Shown here: positions 1 through 5,518 of the stretch, piece by piece | Numbering within the stretch: position 1 is the first letter of the stretch | Layout of the letters: each line of letters opens with the position of its first letter | Origin: JAUSIF01 sp036556265 | GTDB lineage: Bacteria; Pseudomonadota; Alphaproteobacteria; Rhizobiales; Xanthobacteraceae | Assembly: GCA_036556265.1 (NCBI GenBank) | Contig: DATBJU010000181.1 | Location: 1-5,993 of the forward strand | Direction of reading: 5' to 3' | Length of the DNA: 5,993 nucleotides | Program-made: the position numbers and the translations under genes | Notes under the pieces: model-generated | Databases searched by the model: none | What the model saw: only the letters and a program-made list of their open reading frames with translations | Told to the model about the DNA's origin: nothing

Positions 1-419
1 CAAACGCCCTGCTTCTTCAGCGCATCGACCACTACGCGCGGCATGTAATTCTCATCATGCTTGGCGAAAACTGTATCCGCACGGAAGAGCTGAGCGGATT
101 CGAGCGCGCCTTCCGCCACGACGCCCTGCCCTTCGCGGAACAGGTCCGGCAGTACCCCACGGTAGACGACCGGCATACTGCGCGCGCCGTCCGTCACCTC
201 GAAGCGCGCTTCCAGGCCGTCGCGCCGCACGGTCCCCTCCTTGACGAGACCGCCGATCCGGATGCGCGTGCCGGGCTCAATATTCTTTTCCGCGATCTCG
301 GTCGGCGAATGAAAGAAAACGATGGTATCGCGCAGTGCGGAAAGCGCGAGCGCTGCGGCCAGTCCGAGCACGCCGAGCGCGAGGCCGATGAGTACGAGAC
401 GGCGCTGGCGGCGGGTCAT
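1..419 (-). CDS. ccmE: Cytochrome c maturation heme chaperone CcmE (CycJ), partial
   Basis: CcmE is the periplasmic, membrane-anchored heme chaperone of System I cytochrome c biogenesis. It holds heme covalently after loading by CcmC and passes it to the CcmF/CcmH ligation complex. About 139 codons are visible and the 3' end is cut by the window edge. The protein has a short basic N-terminus (MTRRQRR), one membrane anchor at about residues 8-28, then an OB-fold-like beta-rich domain with the family segments GGLVKEG (56-62) and PVVYRG (83-88). The signature FAKHDENYMP (118-127) contains His121, the expected covalent heme attachment residue, and Tyr125. All key residues seen are intact. The start ATG overlaps the ccmI stop (ATGA at 416-419) and a GGGA lies about 7 nt upstream, so it is translationally coupled to ccmI. 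ccmF and ccmH would be expected next, beyond the left edge (inference). Confidence 0.96.
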   Translation of the reverse strand, partial: MTRRQRRLVLIGLALGVLGLAAALALSALRDTIVFFHSPTEIAEKNIEPGTRIRIGGLVKEGTVRRDGLEARFEVTDGARSMPVVYRGVLPDLFREGQGVVAEGALESAQLFRADTVFAKHDENYMPRVVVDALKKQGV

Positions 420-1237
420 GGTGTGTTCCCGAGCCGATCGAGTTGCTCGCGCGCATACCCAGCCCAGCGATTGCCGGGCGGCGCGACTTCCAGAACACGC
501 AGCCAGTTTGCACGTGCCGAGTCGCGTCTCTCCGCCTGGAGATCCGCCAGGCCAAGAAAGAAGAGCGCCTTCGGATTGTTCGCATTCATCGCGATCGCTC
601 GATCGAAGGCGGCGCGCGCTTCCGGCGTGACCGCCCCCTTTGCGACCGCGGCGAGCGTCTCGCCGAGACCCGCTTCGCGCTCCGGTGAAGGACCAAGTAA
701 CTGCAGCACCTTCTCCTGCGCCTTGAGCGCATCCTCGTAGCGGCCGACGCTAAGGTAGTACGGCACGAGGACTTCCCATCCGCGGCCGTCATCCGGCCGT
801 TCAGCCAGCTTGGCTTCGACGGACTTGACGAGGTTCGCGAGATTCGCCTCCTCCCGCACGCGTCCGGCGAGCGGAGCGTCCGGCAAGCCCGGCGAGCCGA
901 GCGCGCCATAGAGCGTAAGCGCGAGCAGCGGGACGCCGGCGAGCGCGAGCACGGCGGCAACCCGCCGGCGGCCGAGCGCTCCGGGCAGCGTGCGTTCGTT
1001 GCCCGCGGCATCCGCGGCGAGCAGCCGGCGTGAAACCTCGACGCGCACCGCCGCAGCCTCGGCATCGGCGAGCAGTCCGCTCGCTCGGTCGCGCTCGATC
1101 TCCGCGAGCTGATCGCGATAGACGGCGAGATCCGCTTCGCGCGCGGTCGCCGCCGACTTGCGTGCGCGCGCGAGCGGCCACAGCGCCGCGAGCACGGCGG
1201 CGGCGGTCATGATCGCAAACACCAGCCAGAACAGCAT
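416..1237 (-). CDS. ccmI: Cytochrome c maturation TPR protein CcmI (CycH)
   Basis: CcmI is the inner-membrane chaperone that binds apocytochrome c and delivers it to the CcmF/CcmH heme ligation machinery. The 273-aa protein begins MLFWLVFAIM with TM1 at about 2-22. A cytoplasmic loop follows with the family-typical VYRDQLAEIERDRASGLL (39-56), then TM2 at about 92-112 and a periplasmic TPR region at about 133-257, where helices include GWEVLVPYYLSVGRYEDAL (153-171) and NNPKALFFLGLADLQA (220-235). The frame is open upstream to 1417, but that stretch is unlike CcmI and crosses a terminator-like hairpin. The chosen ATG starts exactly at the conserved first TM and has GGGAAG about 6 nt upstream. 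At 273 aa it is on the short side for alphaproteobacterial CycH, mainly because the C-terminal periplasmic part is short (recalled family length, not measured). Its stop overlaps the ccmE start by ATGA. Confidence 0.95.
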   Translation of the reverse strand: MLFWLVFAIMTAAAVLAALWPLARARKSAATAREADLAVYRDQLAEIERDRASGLLADAEAAAVRVEVSRRLLAADAAGNERTLPGALGRRRVAAVLALAGVPLLALTLYGALGSPGLPDAPLAGRVREEANLANLVKSVEAKLAERPDDGRGWEVLVPYYLSVGRYEDALKAQEKVLQLLGPSPEREAGLGETLAAVAKGAVTPEARAAFDRAIAMNANNPKALFFLGLADLQAERRDSARANWLRVLEVAPPGNRWAGYAREQLDRLGNTP

Positions 1238-1320
1238 CGGTCTTCCCGCGACAGTCCTAGTCGGATCGGAGCGCCTCGGCAAAGCAGCGGGTTGTCGCTG
1301 GCGCCCGGGCCTGAAATGCC

Positions 1321-1354
1321 AAGCGCCCCGCCTCCTTGCGGAGGCGGGGCGCTT
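1321..1354 (-). terminator. Perfect 15-bp stem-loop upstream of ccmI
   Basis: The arms 1321-1335 and 1340-1354 are exact reverse complements (AAGCGCCCCGCCTCC against GGAGGCGGGGCGCTT) with a TTGC loop, giving a very stable GC-rich hairpin. It lies downstream of the lipoprotein gene and 83 nt upstream of the ccmI start, all on the same strand. There is no T-tract on either side, so it is not a textbook intrinsic terminator. It could be a U-tract-independent terminator, a transcript-stabilising hairpin, or a repeat. Strand is assigned from the flanking genes only. Confidence 0.6.
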
Positions 1355-1368
1355 ATCACAATTCCGTT

Positions 1369-1408
1369 GTCCCGGGCGAGCGGCGCCAAGCGCCGCGAGA
1401 CCCAGGAC
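1369..1408. repeat. REP-like palindrome (GTCCCGGG...CCCAGGAC)
   Basis: The outer arms GTCCCGGG (1369-1376) and CCCAGGAC (1401-1408) pair with one mismatch. They enclose a perfect inner stem GCGGCGC (1380-1386) / GCGCCGC (1390-1396) with a CAA loop. This nested structure, with a CCCGGGAC-type end, resembles the intergenic palindromes that are abundant in Bradyrhizobium-like genomes (recalled, not searched). It codes for nothing and sits between the lipoprotein gene and ccmI. Confidence 0.6.
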
Positions 1409-1431
1409 CATCATCAATTGACCTCAACACG

Positions 1432-1478
1432 ATCTCGGCTCGCGCCCGCCCGCATTTGCGGTCGGGCTTGGCCGGGAT
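1432..1478. repeat. REP-like palindrome (ATCTCGGC...GCCGGGAT)
   Basis: The outer arms ATCTCGGC (1432-1439) and GCCGGGAT (1471-1478) pair with one mismatch. Inside, CCCGCCCGCA (1445-1454) pairs with TGCGGTCGGG (1457-1466) with one mismatch around a two-base loop. The nested layout is like the element at 1369-1408, and the TTGGCCGGGATGACGG edge is of a kind common in alphaproteobacterial intergenic repeats (recalled). It follows the lipoprotein gene directly and could also end its transcription. Confidence 0.55.
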
Positions 1479-1496
1479 GACGGTCTGACGACCGTC
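1479..1496 (-). terminator. Small hairpin over the lipoprotein stop codon
   Basis: GACGGTC (1479-1485) and GACCGTC (1490-1496) form a perfect 7-bp stem with a TGAC loop. The hairpin covers the TGA stop of the lipoprotein gene and abuts the palindrome at 1432-1478. No T-run follows, so a terminator role is only possible; with the neighbouring stems it may protect the mRNA 3' end. Confidence 0.35.
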
Positions 1497-1965
1497 AGCT
1501 GATCCTCGACCAGGTTCCGTCCGGATTGCGGCAGGCGACCCCGCGTGCCACCTCGGGTTTGCCCTGAACATAGATCGTGTGACTGTAGTCGCGGCAGCGC
1601 TGATATTGACCGCGCGCGTGATAGGGACCGGGCACGATCGTGCCGCGCGCGCCGCGCTGACCCTCCCAGCTCACCGGCGCGCCAGGACCGCCATACTCAA
1701 GCGCCCGCATCTCTGCTTCCCAAGCGCGGCGGCGATCTTCTTCGTCGAGCGCGTTTCCGATGATTCCGCCAACCAGACCGCCGATGATCGCGCCAGCGAC
1801 GATGTCGCGGCCGCCTCCGCCGGCGAGGGCGCCGATCGCGCCACCGGCGAGCGCGCCGCCGACGACGCCGGCGCCCGTCTTCTCACCGGGGTCGCCCGCG
1901 CAACCGGCGAGCGTGAGGGCGGCGAGCCCAACGGCTGTCGCGTTGCGCAAGGTCCTGGCCTGCAT
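1495..1965 (-). CDS. Glycine-zipper outer-membrane lipoprotein, 17 kDa surface antigen type
   Basis: This is a 156-aa predicted lipoprotein. An N-terminal signal sequence ends in the lipobox LAGC (19-22), so Cys22 should be lipidated and the protein exported, probably to the outer membrane. A Gly/Ala-rich glycine-zipper segment at about 31-71 (GGALAGGAIGALAGG, then a second GxxxG stretch) fits two packed membrane helices, as in the Rickettsia 17-kDa antigen family. A charged linker leads to a C-terminal domain (about 98-155) holding CRDYSHT and VACRNPDGTW, with a conserved Cys pair (124, 145), like the 17kDa_Anti_2-type C-terminus. The frame is open further upstream to 2076, but the ATG at 1965 sits right before the signal peptide and has GGGGGA about 6 nt upstream. 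It lies 107 nt downstream of the kinase gene. A role in envelope integrity or stress is only inferred from family and neighbourhood. Confidence 0.9.
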   Translation of the reverse strand: MQARTLRNATAVGLAALTLAGCAGDPGEKTGAGVVGGALAGGAIGALAGGGGRDIVAGAIIGGLVGGIIGNALDEEDRRRAWEAEMRALEYGGPGAPVSWEGQRGARGTIVPGPYHARGQYQRCRDYSHTIYVQGKPEVARGVACRNPDGTWSRIS

Positions 1966-2072
1966 GAAATCCCCCAAAGAATGCCGGGTCGCTTGAAGTA
2001 AAGCACAGGAGTCGGGGCGCCGAAACCTGCGGCGCGTTCTAGAAGAGGGAAATGAGGCGGAAGTGGGTTGCG
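1966..2072. other. Intergenic region between kinase and lipoprotein genes
   Basis: This 107-nt gap follows the kinase stop and precedes the lipoprotein SD on the same strand. It is somewhat less GC-rich than the flanking genes and could hold a promoter for the lipoprotein gene, but I see no convincing -35/-10 pair and no stable hairpin. Whether the lipoprotein gene is cotranscribed with the two-component genes cannot be decided from sequence. Confidence 0.4.
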
Positions 2073-3449
2073 TCATGCTTCCGCGGCAGGCAGCACGAGC
2101 TCCGCACGCAGGCCGCCGAGCGGCGCAGTGCCGAGCTCGAGCCGACCATCATATAAGTGCGCGAGGTCGCTGACGATCGAAAGACCGAGGCCGGAACCCG
2201 GCTTACTCTCATCGAGGCGGCGTCCGCGCTGGGTGAGCACCGCCTGACGCGCTTCGTGTGGAAGGCCGGGGCCATCGTCGTCGACCGCAATGCGAAAGAA
2301 CGGGTGCCCGCCGCCGCCCGGGTCGGTTGCCGACACCGCGACATCGACACGGGTCTTTGCCCATTTGCACGCGTTGTCGACGAGATTGCCGATCATTTCC
2401 TCCAGATCTTGCTGCTCGCCATGGAAACGCACATCACTTTCATATCGAGCGGCGAGTTTTGGCGCGCGCTCGCGATGGATCTTTTCCATCGTCCGCAGTA
2501 CGCCCTCGACCACCGGCTTCACCGCGATCACCGTCCCCGGCACCGCGACGCGCGCAGCAATACGCGCACGCTCGAGATGATGCTGGACCTGGTCGCGCAT
2601 CAAACCGACCTGCTCGCGCACCTTGACGGCGACCGCATCAGCGCGACCCGACGTCTCGTTCAGCAGTACGGAGAGCGGCGTCTTCAGCGCGTGGGCGAGA
2701 TTGCCGACGTGCGTGCGTGCGCGCATGACGATCTCGCGGTTGGTATCGATCAGCGCGTTTACTTCGCGGGCGAGCGGTGCCACCTCCTCGGGAAACTCGC
2801 CCTCGAGACGCTCCGCGCGACCGGTGCGGATTCCGTGCAACGCGCGCGAAATGCGCGAAAGTGGGCGCAGGCCGAAGCGCACCTGGAACAAGGCCGTCGC
2901 GATAAAGACAATGCCGAGGGATGCGAGCGTCAACACGAGTGCGTAGTTGAAGTCGCCGACGTCGTCCTCCATTTCGGTCGCATCGGCGGCGACGGTCACA
3001 ACGAATTGGCCGTCGTTGCCGAGGTCGATCAGGTTCTCGATCACGCGCAGGCGGCGGTTGTCGGGCCCGAAGATATAGCCGTCGCGAAACCCATCGGGCC
3101 GGATCGGAATGCGCTGCTCGTCGAGACTCGGCAATCCGGGTTCGGGCAAAGAGGCCGAACGCTTGATCTCGCTCTGCTGTCCCAACAGCTTCTCGATCTG
3201 CCAGTACCAACCCGACTTCGGCGTCTCGAACAGCGGCTCGCCGGTGGCGGGATCGGGAATCATGCCGGCCGGCGCGGTCGCGACATCGACAACGATGCCC
3301 TTGAGATAGATATTTAGCTGCCGGTCGAACGAACGCTCGACTGCCGCGCGATAAAGCGAGGACAGTACGACGCCCGCCACCGCAAGCACGATCACTGTCA
3401 CAGTGACGGCGGTGAGAAACAGCCGCCGGGCGAGCGAGCTAGGACGCAT
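2073..3449 (-). CDS. feuQ: Sensor histidine kinase, PhoQ/FeuQ-like
   Basis: This is a 458-aa inner-membrane sensor kinase, partner of the response regulator just upstream. Domains in order are TM1 at about 10-32, a periplasmic sensor region at about 33-166 (with the W-rich SGWYWQIEKLLG at 79-90), TM2 at about 167-189, HAMP at about 187-240, and a dimerisation/phosphoacceptor helix with VGNLAHALKTPLSVLLNE (248-265). His253 is the expected phosphorylation site. The ATPase part shows the N-box NLVDNA (355-360), the G1 box DDDGPGLP (390-397) and the G2 box GSGLGLSIV (418-426); all are intact. The GNLAHALKTPLSVL H-box groups it with PhoQ and rhizobial FeuQ. The name FeuQ rests on recalled similarity and on the partner regulator. 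Its start overlaps the regulator's 3' end by 11 nt with no clear SD, suggesting translational coupling. The sensed signal is not readable; FeuQ homologues are linked to osmotic and iron-related responses. Confidence 0.93.
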   Translation of the reverse strand: MRPSSLARRLFLTAVTVTVIVLAVAGVVLSSLYRAAVERSFDRQLNIYLKGIVVDVATAPAGMIPDPATGEPLFETPKSGWYWQIEKLLGQQSEIKRSASLPEPGLPSLDEQRIPIRPDGFRDGYIFGPDNRRLRVIENLIDLGNDGQFVVTVAADATEMEDDVGDFNYALVLTLASLGIVFIATALFQVRFGLRPLSRISRALHGIRTGRAERLEGEFPEEVAPLAREVNALIDTNREIVMRARTHVGNLAHALKTPLSVLLNETSGRADAVAVKVREQVGLMRDQVQHHLERARIAARVAVPGTVIAVKPVVEGVLRTMEKIHRERAPKLAARYESDVRFHGEQQDLEEMIGNLVDNACKWAKTRVDVAVSATDPGGGGHPFFRIAVDDDGPGLPHEARQAVLTQRGRRLDESKPGSGLGLSIVSDLAHLYDGRLELGTAPLGGLRAELVLPAAEA

Positions 3450-4110
3450 TTGCCGGCGGGTTGAGGCGATAGCCGAGCCCGCGGATGGTTTCGATCACGT
3501 CGATGCCGAGCTTCTTGCGCAGGCGGCCGACGAACACCTCGATCGTATTGGAATCGCGGTCGAAGTCCTGATCGTAAAGATGCTCGACAAGCTCGGTGCG
3601 CGACACGACGCGGCCGACGTGGTGCATGAGATAGGCGAGCAACCGGTACTCGTGCGACGTGAGCCGGACCGGATTGCCGCTCACGGTGACGCGGCTCGTG
3701 CGTGTGTCGAGACGTACGGGACCGCACACGAGTTCGCTCGTGGCGTGCCCGGCAGCACGGCGCAAGAGCGCGCGGATACGCGCGAGCACCTCTTCCATGT
3801 GGAATGGCTTCGCCACGTAGTCGTCGGCGCCGGCGTCGAAGCCTTGCACCTTCTCGGACCAGCGGTCGCGCGCGGTGAGAATAAGGACGGGCGTGTCCTT
3901 GCCGGCGCGGCGCCAGGATTCGAGTACCGAGATTCCGTCCATCTTCGGCAGTCCGAGATCGAGCACGATCGCGTCGTAGGGCTCGTTCTCGCCGAGATAG
4001 TGCCCCTCTTCGCCGTCGAACGCCTTGTCGACCGCGTAGCCCGCGTCGGCAAGCGCCGCGCAGATCTGGCGGTTGAGATCGGGATCGTCTTCGACGACGA
4101 GGAGACGCAT
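3439..4110 (-). CDS. feuP: OmpR/PhoP-family response regulator, FeuP-like
   Basis: This is a 223-aa cytoplasmic DNA-binding response regulator. The receiver domain (about 1-115) has the acidic pocket E7-D8-D9, the phosphoacceptor Asp51 in IVLDLGLPKMDG (48-59), Thr79 (ILTARDRWSEKV) and Lys101 in AKPF. The C-terminal winged helix (about 130-218) carries LTSHEYRLLAYLMHH, the recognition-helix stretch DSNTIEVFVGRLRKKLG, and the wing hairpin ETIRGLGYRL. The segments RDRWSEKV, EEGHYLG, RRAAGHATSE and YDQDFDRDSNTIEV match my recollection of rhizobial FeuP closely; PhoP/QseB-type is the fallback name. The ATG at 4110 gives the canonical MRLLVVEDD start, with no strong SD. It is first in the pair with the kinase and divergent from the plus-strand gene at 4227, so autoregulation from the 4111-4226 gap is plausible but unproven. 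No small FeuN-like gene is seen next to it. Confidence 0.94.
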   Translation of the reverse strand: MRLLVVEDDPDLNRQICAALADAGYAVDKAFDGEEGHYLGENEPYDAIVLDLGLPKMDGISVLESWRRAGKDTPVLILTARDRWSEKVQGFDAGADDYVAKPFHMEEVLARIRALLRRAAGHATSELVCGPVRLDTRTSRVTVSGNPVRLTSHEYRLLAYLMHHVGRVVSRTELVEHLYDQDFDRDSNTIEVFVGRLRKKLGIDVIETIRGLGYRLNPPANAS

Positions 4111-4226
4111 GGCGGCCCGGATTGCAGTTCGACTCGGGCCGGATTTTGGCAGTTCGGGGGGTGCCTGTCAGCCGAAGGGAACCGGGGGCTGTCTCAGGCA
4201 GTTTTATGGTGAGGCAGGACAGGGCA
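4111..4226. promoter_or_regulatory. Divergent intergenic region with an imperfect palindrome
   Basis: This 116-nt region lies between two divergent starts and should contain both promoters. It holds a stem-loop at 4162-4200, with TGCCTG / CAGGCA outer arms and CAGCC / GGCTG inner arms separated by a small asymmetric bulge, plus a direct repeat GGCAGTT at 4148-4154 and 4197-4203. Either could be an operator or a 5' leader structure for the plus-strand gene. No confident -35/-10 boxes were found. Confidence 0.4.
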
Positions 4227-4595
4227 ATGAATCAAAGGCAAAAACGCCGCATACCGCCGGAGAAAAACCGGGTCGACGAGGCTTCGGCCGAGTCGTTTCC
4301 GGCGAGCGATCCGCCGTCTTTCATGGGCTCGACGGCGGTCGCCGGCGCACCCAAGGAGCATCGGACGGGCAAGGGCAGCAAAGAGCCCGTCGTGGTGCAG
4401 GAGCGGAGGACCATCGATCTCAATACGGCAAGGGCCGAGGAGATCGGCAGCCTGCCGGCTCTCAGTCCTGCGCTCACGCAAGCGCTCGTCGAAAACCGGC
4501 CATTCGAGACATGGGACGAGATCGGCCGCCTACCCGGCTTCGATCAGAACAAGATTGAAGAACTGAAAAAGGGCGGAGCGGAGATAAGGCGCTAG
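4227..4595 (+). CDS. Small protein with SFPASDPPS motif and helix-hairpin-helix tail
   Basis: This is a 122-aa protein, highly charged and with no signal peptide or TM. The N-terminal part (about 10-40) has NRVDEASAESFPASDPPSF, a motif found in many short uncharacterised alphaproteobacterial proteins. After a basic, disordered-looking linker (40-60), residues 61-120 match the ComEA/helix-hairpin-helix layout: IDLNTARAEEIGSLPALS, PALTQALVENRPFETWDEI, GRLPGFDQNKIEELKKG. HhH modules bind DNA non-specifically through a GxG hairpin; here the two hairpins read LPALS and LPGFD, so the canonical glycines are partly lost and DNA binding is uncertain. I chose the ATG at 4227 because it has AGGA 7 nt upstream and precedes the conserved N-terminus. 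An ATG at 4206 and a TTG at 4122 are in frame but have weak SDs. It is divergent from feuP and converges on the gene ending at 4685. Function unknown. Confidence 0.85.
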   Translation: MNQRQKRRIPPEKNRVDEASAESFPASDPPSFMGSTAVAGAPKEHRTGKGSKEPVVVQERRTIDLNTARAEEIGSLPALSPALTQALVENRPFETWDEIGRLPGFDQNKIEELKKGGAEIRR

Positions 4596-4606
4596 AGGAT
4601 CTTTCT

Positions 4607-4668
4607 CCGCTCATTCCCGCGAAGGCGGGAATCCAGCGCTGGGTCCCCGCTTTCGCGGGGACGAGCGG
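4607..4668. repeat. 62-bp compound palindrome of two inverted hairpin modules
   Basis: The outer arms CCGCTC (4607-4612) and GAGCGG (4663-4668) enclose two hairpins: ATTCCCGC-GAAG-GCGGGAAT (4613-4632) and GTCCCCGC-TTTC-GCGGGGAC (4643-4662). A perfect 10-bp palindrome CCAGCGCTGG (4633-4642) joins them. The right half is a near reverse complement of the left half, so the whole can form a cruciform. The ATTCCCGC...GCGGGAAT unit is a widespread bacterial repeat type, similar in form to Neisseria dRS3. It lies between two convergent genes (stops at 4595 and 4685) and could serve as a bidirectional terminator, though no T-tract is present. Confidence 0.85.
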
Positions 4669-4684
4669 TGCTACGGCAAACACT

Positions 4685-4918
4685 TTACCGTTTCCCCTCC
4701 GCACACGCACGCGCCTGATCGCGCAGGCTGAGCGCTTCCGCAATCGCGCTCTCGATCGCACTTCCCGGAGGAAGCGCGCGCAATTCCGCAGCGATGCGCT
4801 TTTGGTAATTGGCGCTCCAATGCGCCGCGATCGGGCAGACGGCAACCGTGACTCGCGACGGCGGTTCATCGACCGGCTGACAAACGACGAACAGCAGGCC
4901 GAAGCAAAAGAGTTTCAT
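4685..4918 (-). CDS. Small exported Cys-containing protein, prophage/o-spanin-like
   Basis: This is a 77-aa protein with a hydrophobic N-terminus (MKLFCFGLLFVVC) followed by a proline-rich stretch. Cys13 could be a lipidation site, but FVVC is a poor lipobox, so a plain signal peptide or anchor is also possible. The mature part reads VAVCPIAAHWSANYQ, then AAELRALPPGSAIESAI, then LRDQARAC (66-72). This pattern (a CP motif, a tyrosine, an AxELxxLPPGS block, and a terminal RDQARAC) recalls small proteins encoded beside holin genes in alphaproteobacterial prophages (from memory, not searched). Cys28 and Cys72 might form a disulfide. It starts 42 nt after the hydrolase stop, beyond a hairpin, with a purine-rich SD (GGGGAAAGAG). 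An outer-membrane spanin subunit is the working hypothesis; at this length the annotation is tentative. Confidence 0.7.
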   Translation of the reverse strand: MKLFCFGLLFVVCQPVDEPPSRVTVAVCPIAAHWSANYQKRIAAELRALPPGSAIESAIAEALSLRDQARACAEGKR

Positions 4919-4930
4919 GGGTTCTCTTTC

Positions 4931-4958
4931 CCCTCTCCCCGCTTCAGCGGGGAGAGGG
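4931..4958. repeat. Perfect 12-bp inverted repeat CCCTCTCCCCGC
   Basis: The arms 4931-4942 and 4947-4958 are exact reverse complements around a TTCA loop. The stem lies wholly in the 42-nt gap between the hydrolase stop and the 77-aa gene, and it ends 12 nt before that start. Its 3' arm on the minus strand runs into the SD, so it may modulate translation or partly terminate or stabilise the transcript. CTCTCCCCGC...GCGGGGAGAG palindromes are common REP-like repeats in GC-rich proteobacteria (recalled). Confidence 0.75.
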
Positions 4959-4960
4959 AT

Positions 4961-5518
4961 TCAGGCGATCAACTTCCCCGCCTCCGCGAGCACGCGTTCG
5001 TGCAACGCGGGTGCGTCGTCCATGACCTTGTGGCCGTACGGGACGCGCTCATTGATGCAGTCCCCAGAGAAGTCCTTTGCCGGCGCGAAACGACCGCGGC
5101 CGAGAAAGTCGCCCGGCTCCTGCTGGTAGAAGCAGAGTGCTCGCCTCACGTTCGCGGGCACATCCGGGCACGTGAACTTCGTGGGATCGAAGCCGATCAG
5201 CAGGTCGACGACCAGTTTTTCGCCGGCCAGGCGGCACGCGATCTTCACGGCGGCATCGGCGCCCATGGAATGGCCGAGCAGCAGAAGCCTGTGTCCAGCC
5301 CGGGCCGAGTCCGCCGCCAGCCGCGCGAGATGCGCAACGTTCGTGTGCGGCACGAGTACACCCTCGACGTGCGTCGTCACTTCGATGCCGATTGCACGCA
5401 GCTTGTCGCAGAGGACGTTGAGCCCGAGCGAGTAGCCCAATCCATACGGAAACGGACCGCCCACCAGACCGTAGATCAAAAACGCGCGAATTTTGACTTG
5501 GGTTGTTTGCGTGTTCAT
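4961..5518 (-). CDS. Alpha/beta hydrolase in a lysis-like cassette
   Basis: This is a 185-aa alpha/beta-hydrolase-fold protein. The first strand and oxyanion loop read FLIYGLVGGPFPYG (13-26), the nucleophile elbow is LLLLGHSMGADAA (78-90) with Ser84, the likely acid is Asp111 in LIGFDPTK, and the likely catalytic base is His163 in VPYGHKVMDD. The triad order Ser-Asp-His is correct for the fold, and 185 aa is a minimal single-domain form without an obvious lid. No signal peptide or TM is visible, so it would stay in the cytoplasm unless released. The substrate cannot be read; esterase, lipase or thioesterase are all possible. Its ATG overlaps the preceding stop (ATGA, 5515-5518) and has GAAGG 6 nt upstream. 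Its position between a holin/spanin-like pair and a small exported protein suggests a lysis or envelope role, by analogy with mycobacteriophage LysB esterases, though no homology to LysB is claimed. Confidence 0.88.
   Translation of the reverse strand: MNTQTTQVKIRAFLIYGLVGGPFPYGLGYSLGLNVLCDKLRAIGIEVTTHVEGVLVPHTNVAHLARLAADSARAGHRLLLLGHSMGADAAVKIACRLAGEKLVVDLLIGFDPTKFTCPDVPANVRRALCFYQQEPGDFLGRGRFAPAKDFSGDCINERVPYGHKVMDDAPALHERVLAEAGKLIA

Noticed and set aside
57..740. A 227-codon plus-strand frame over ccmE and ccmI
   Set aside because: It is antisense to two clearly recognised cytochrome maturation genes and has shadow-type composition.
1238..1417. A 60-residue N-terminal extension of CcmI
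   Set aside because: The extension crosses the perfect 15-bp hairpin and REP-like sequence and is unlike CcmI; the internal ATG at 1237 has an SD and begins at the first TM helix.
2157..3317. A 386-codon open frame on the plus strand
   Set aside because: It lies wholly antisense to the histidine kinase, whose domains are all intact; its product has no recognisable family and is His/Arg-rich as expected from a GC-rich reverse frame.
3403..4212. A 269-codon open frame on the plus strand
   Set aside because: It is the shadow of the response regulator gene, which has every receiver and winged-helix signature.
4607..4668. The paired hairpins read as a short CRISPR-like array
   Set aside because: There are only two units, in inverted orientation, with no spacers; the structure is a palindromic repeat.
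4474..4869. A 131-codon minus-strand frame across the compound repeat
   Set aside because: Its middle is only the translated repeat (VPAKAGTQRWIPAFAGM); it overlaps the end of the HhH gene and most of the 77-aa gene and has no own family.
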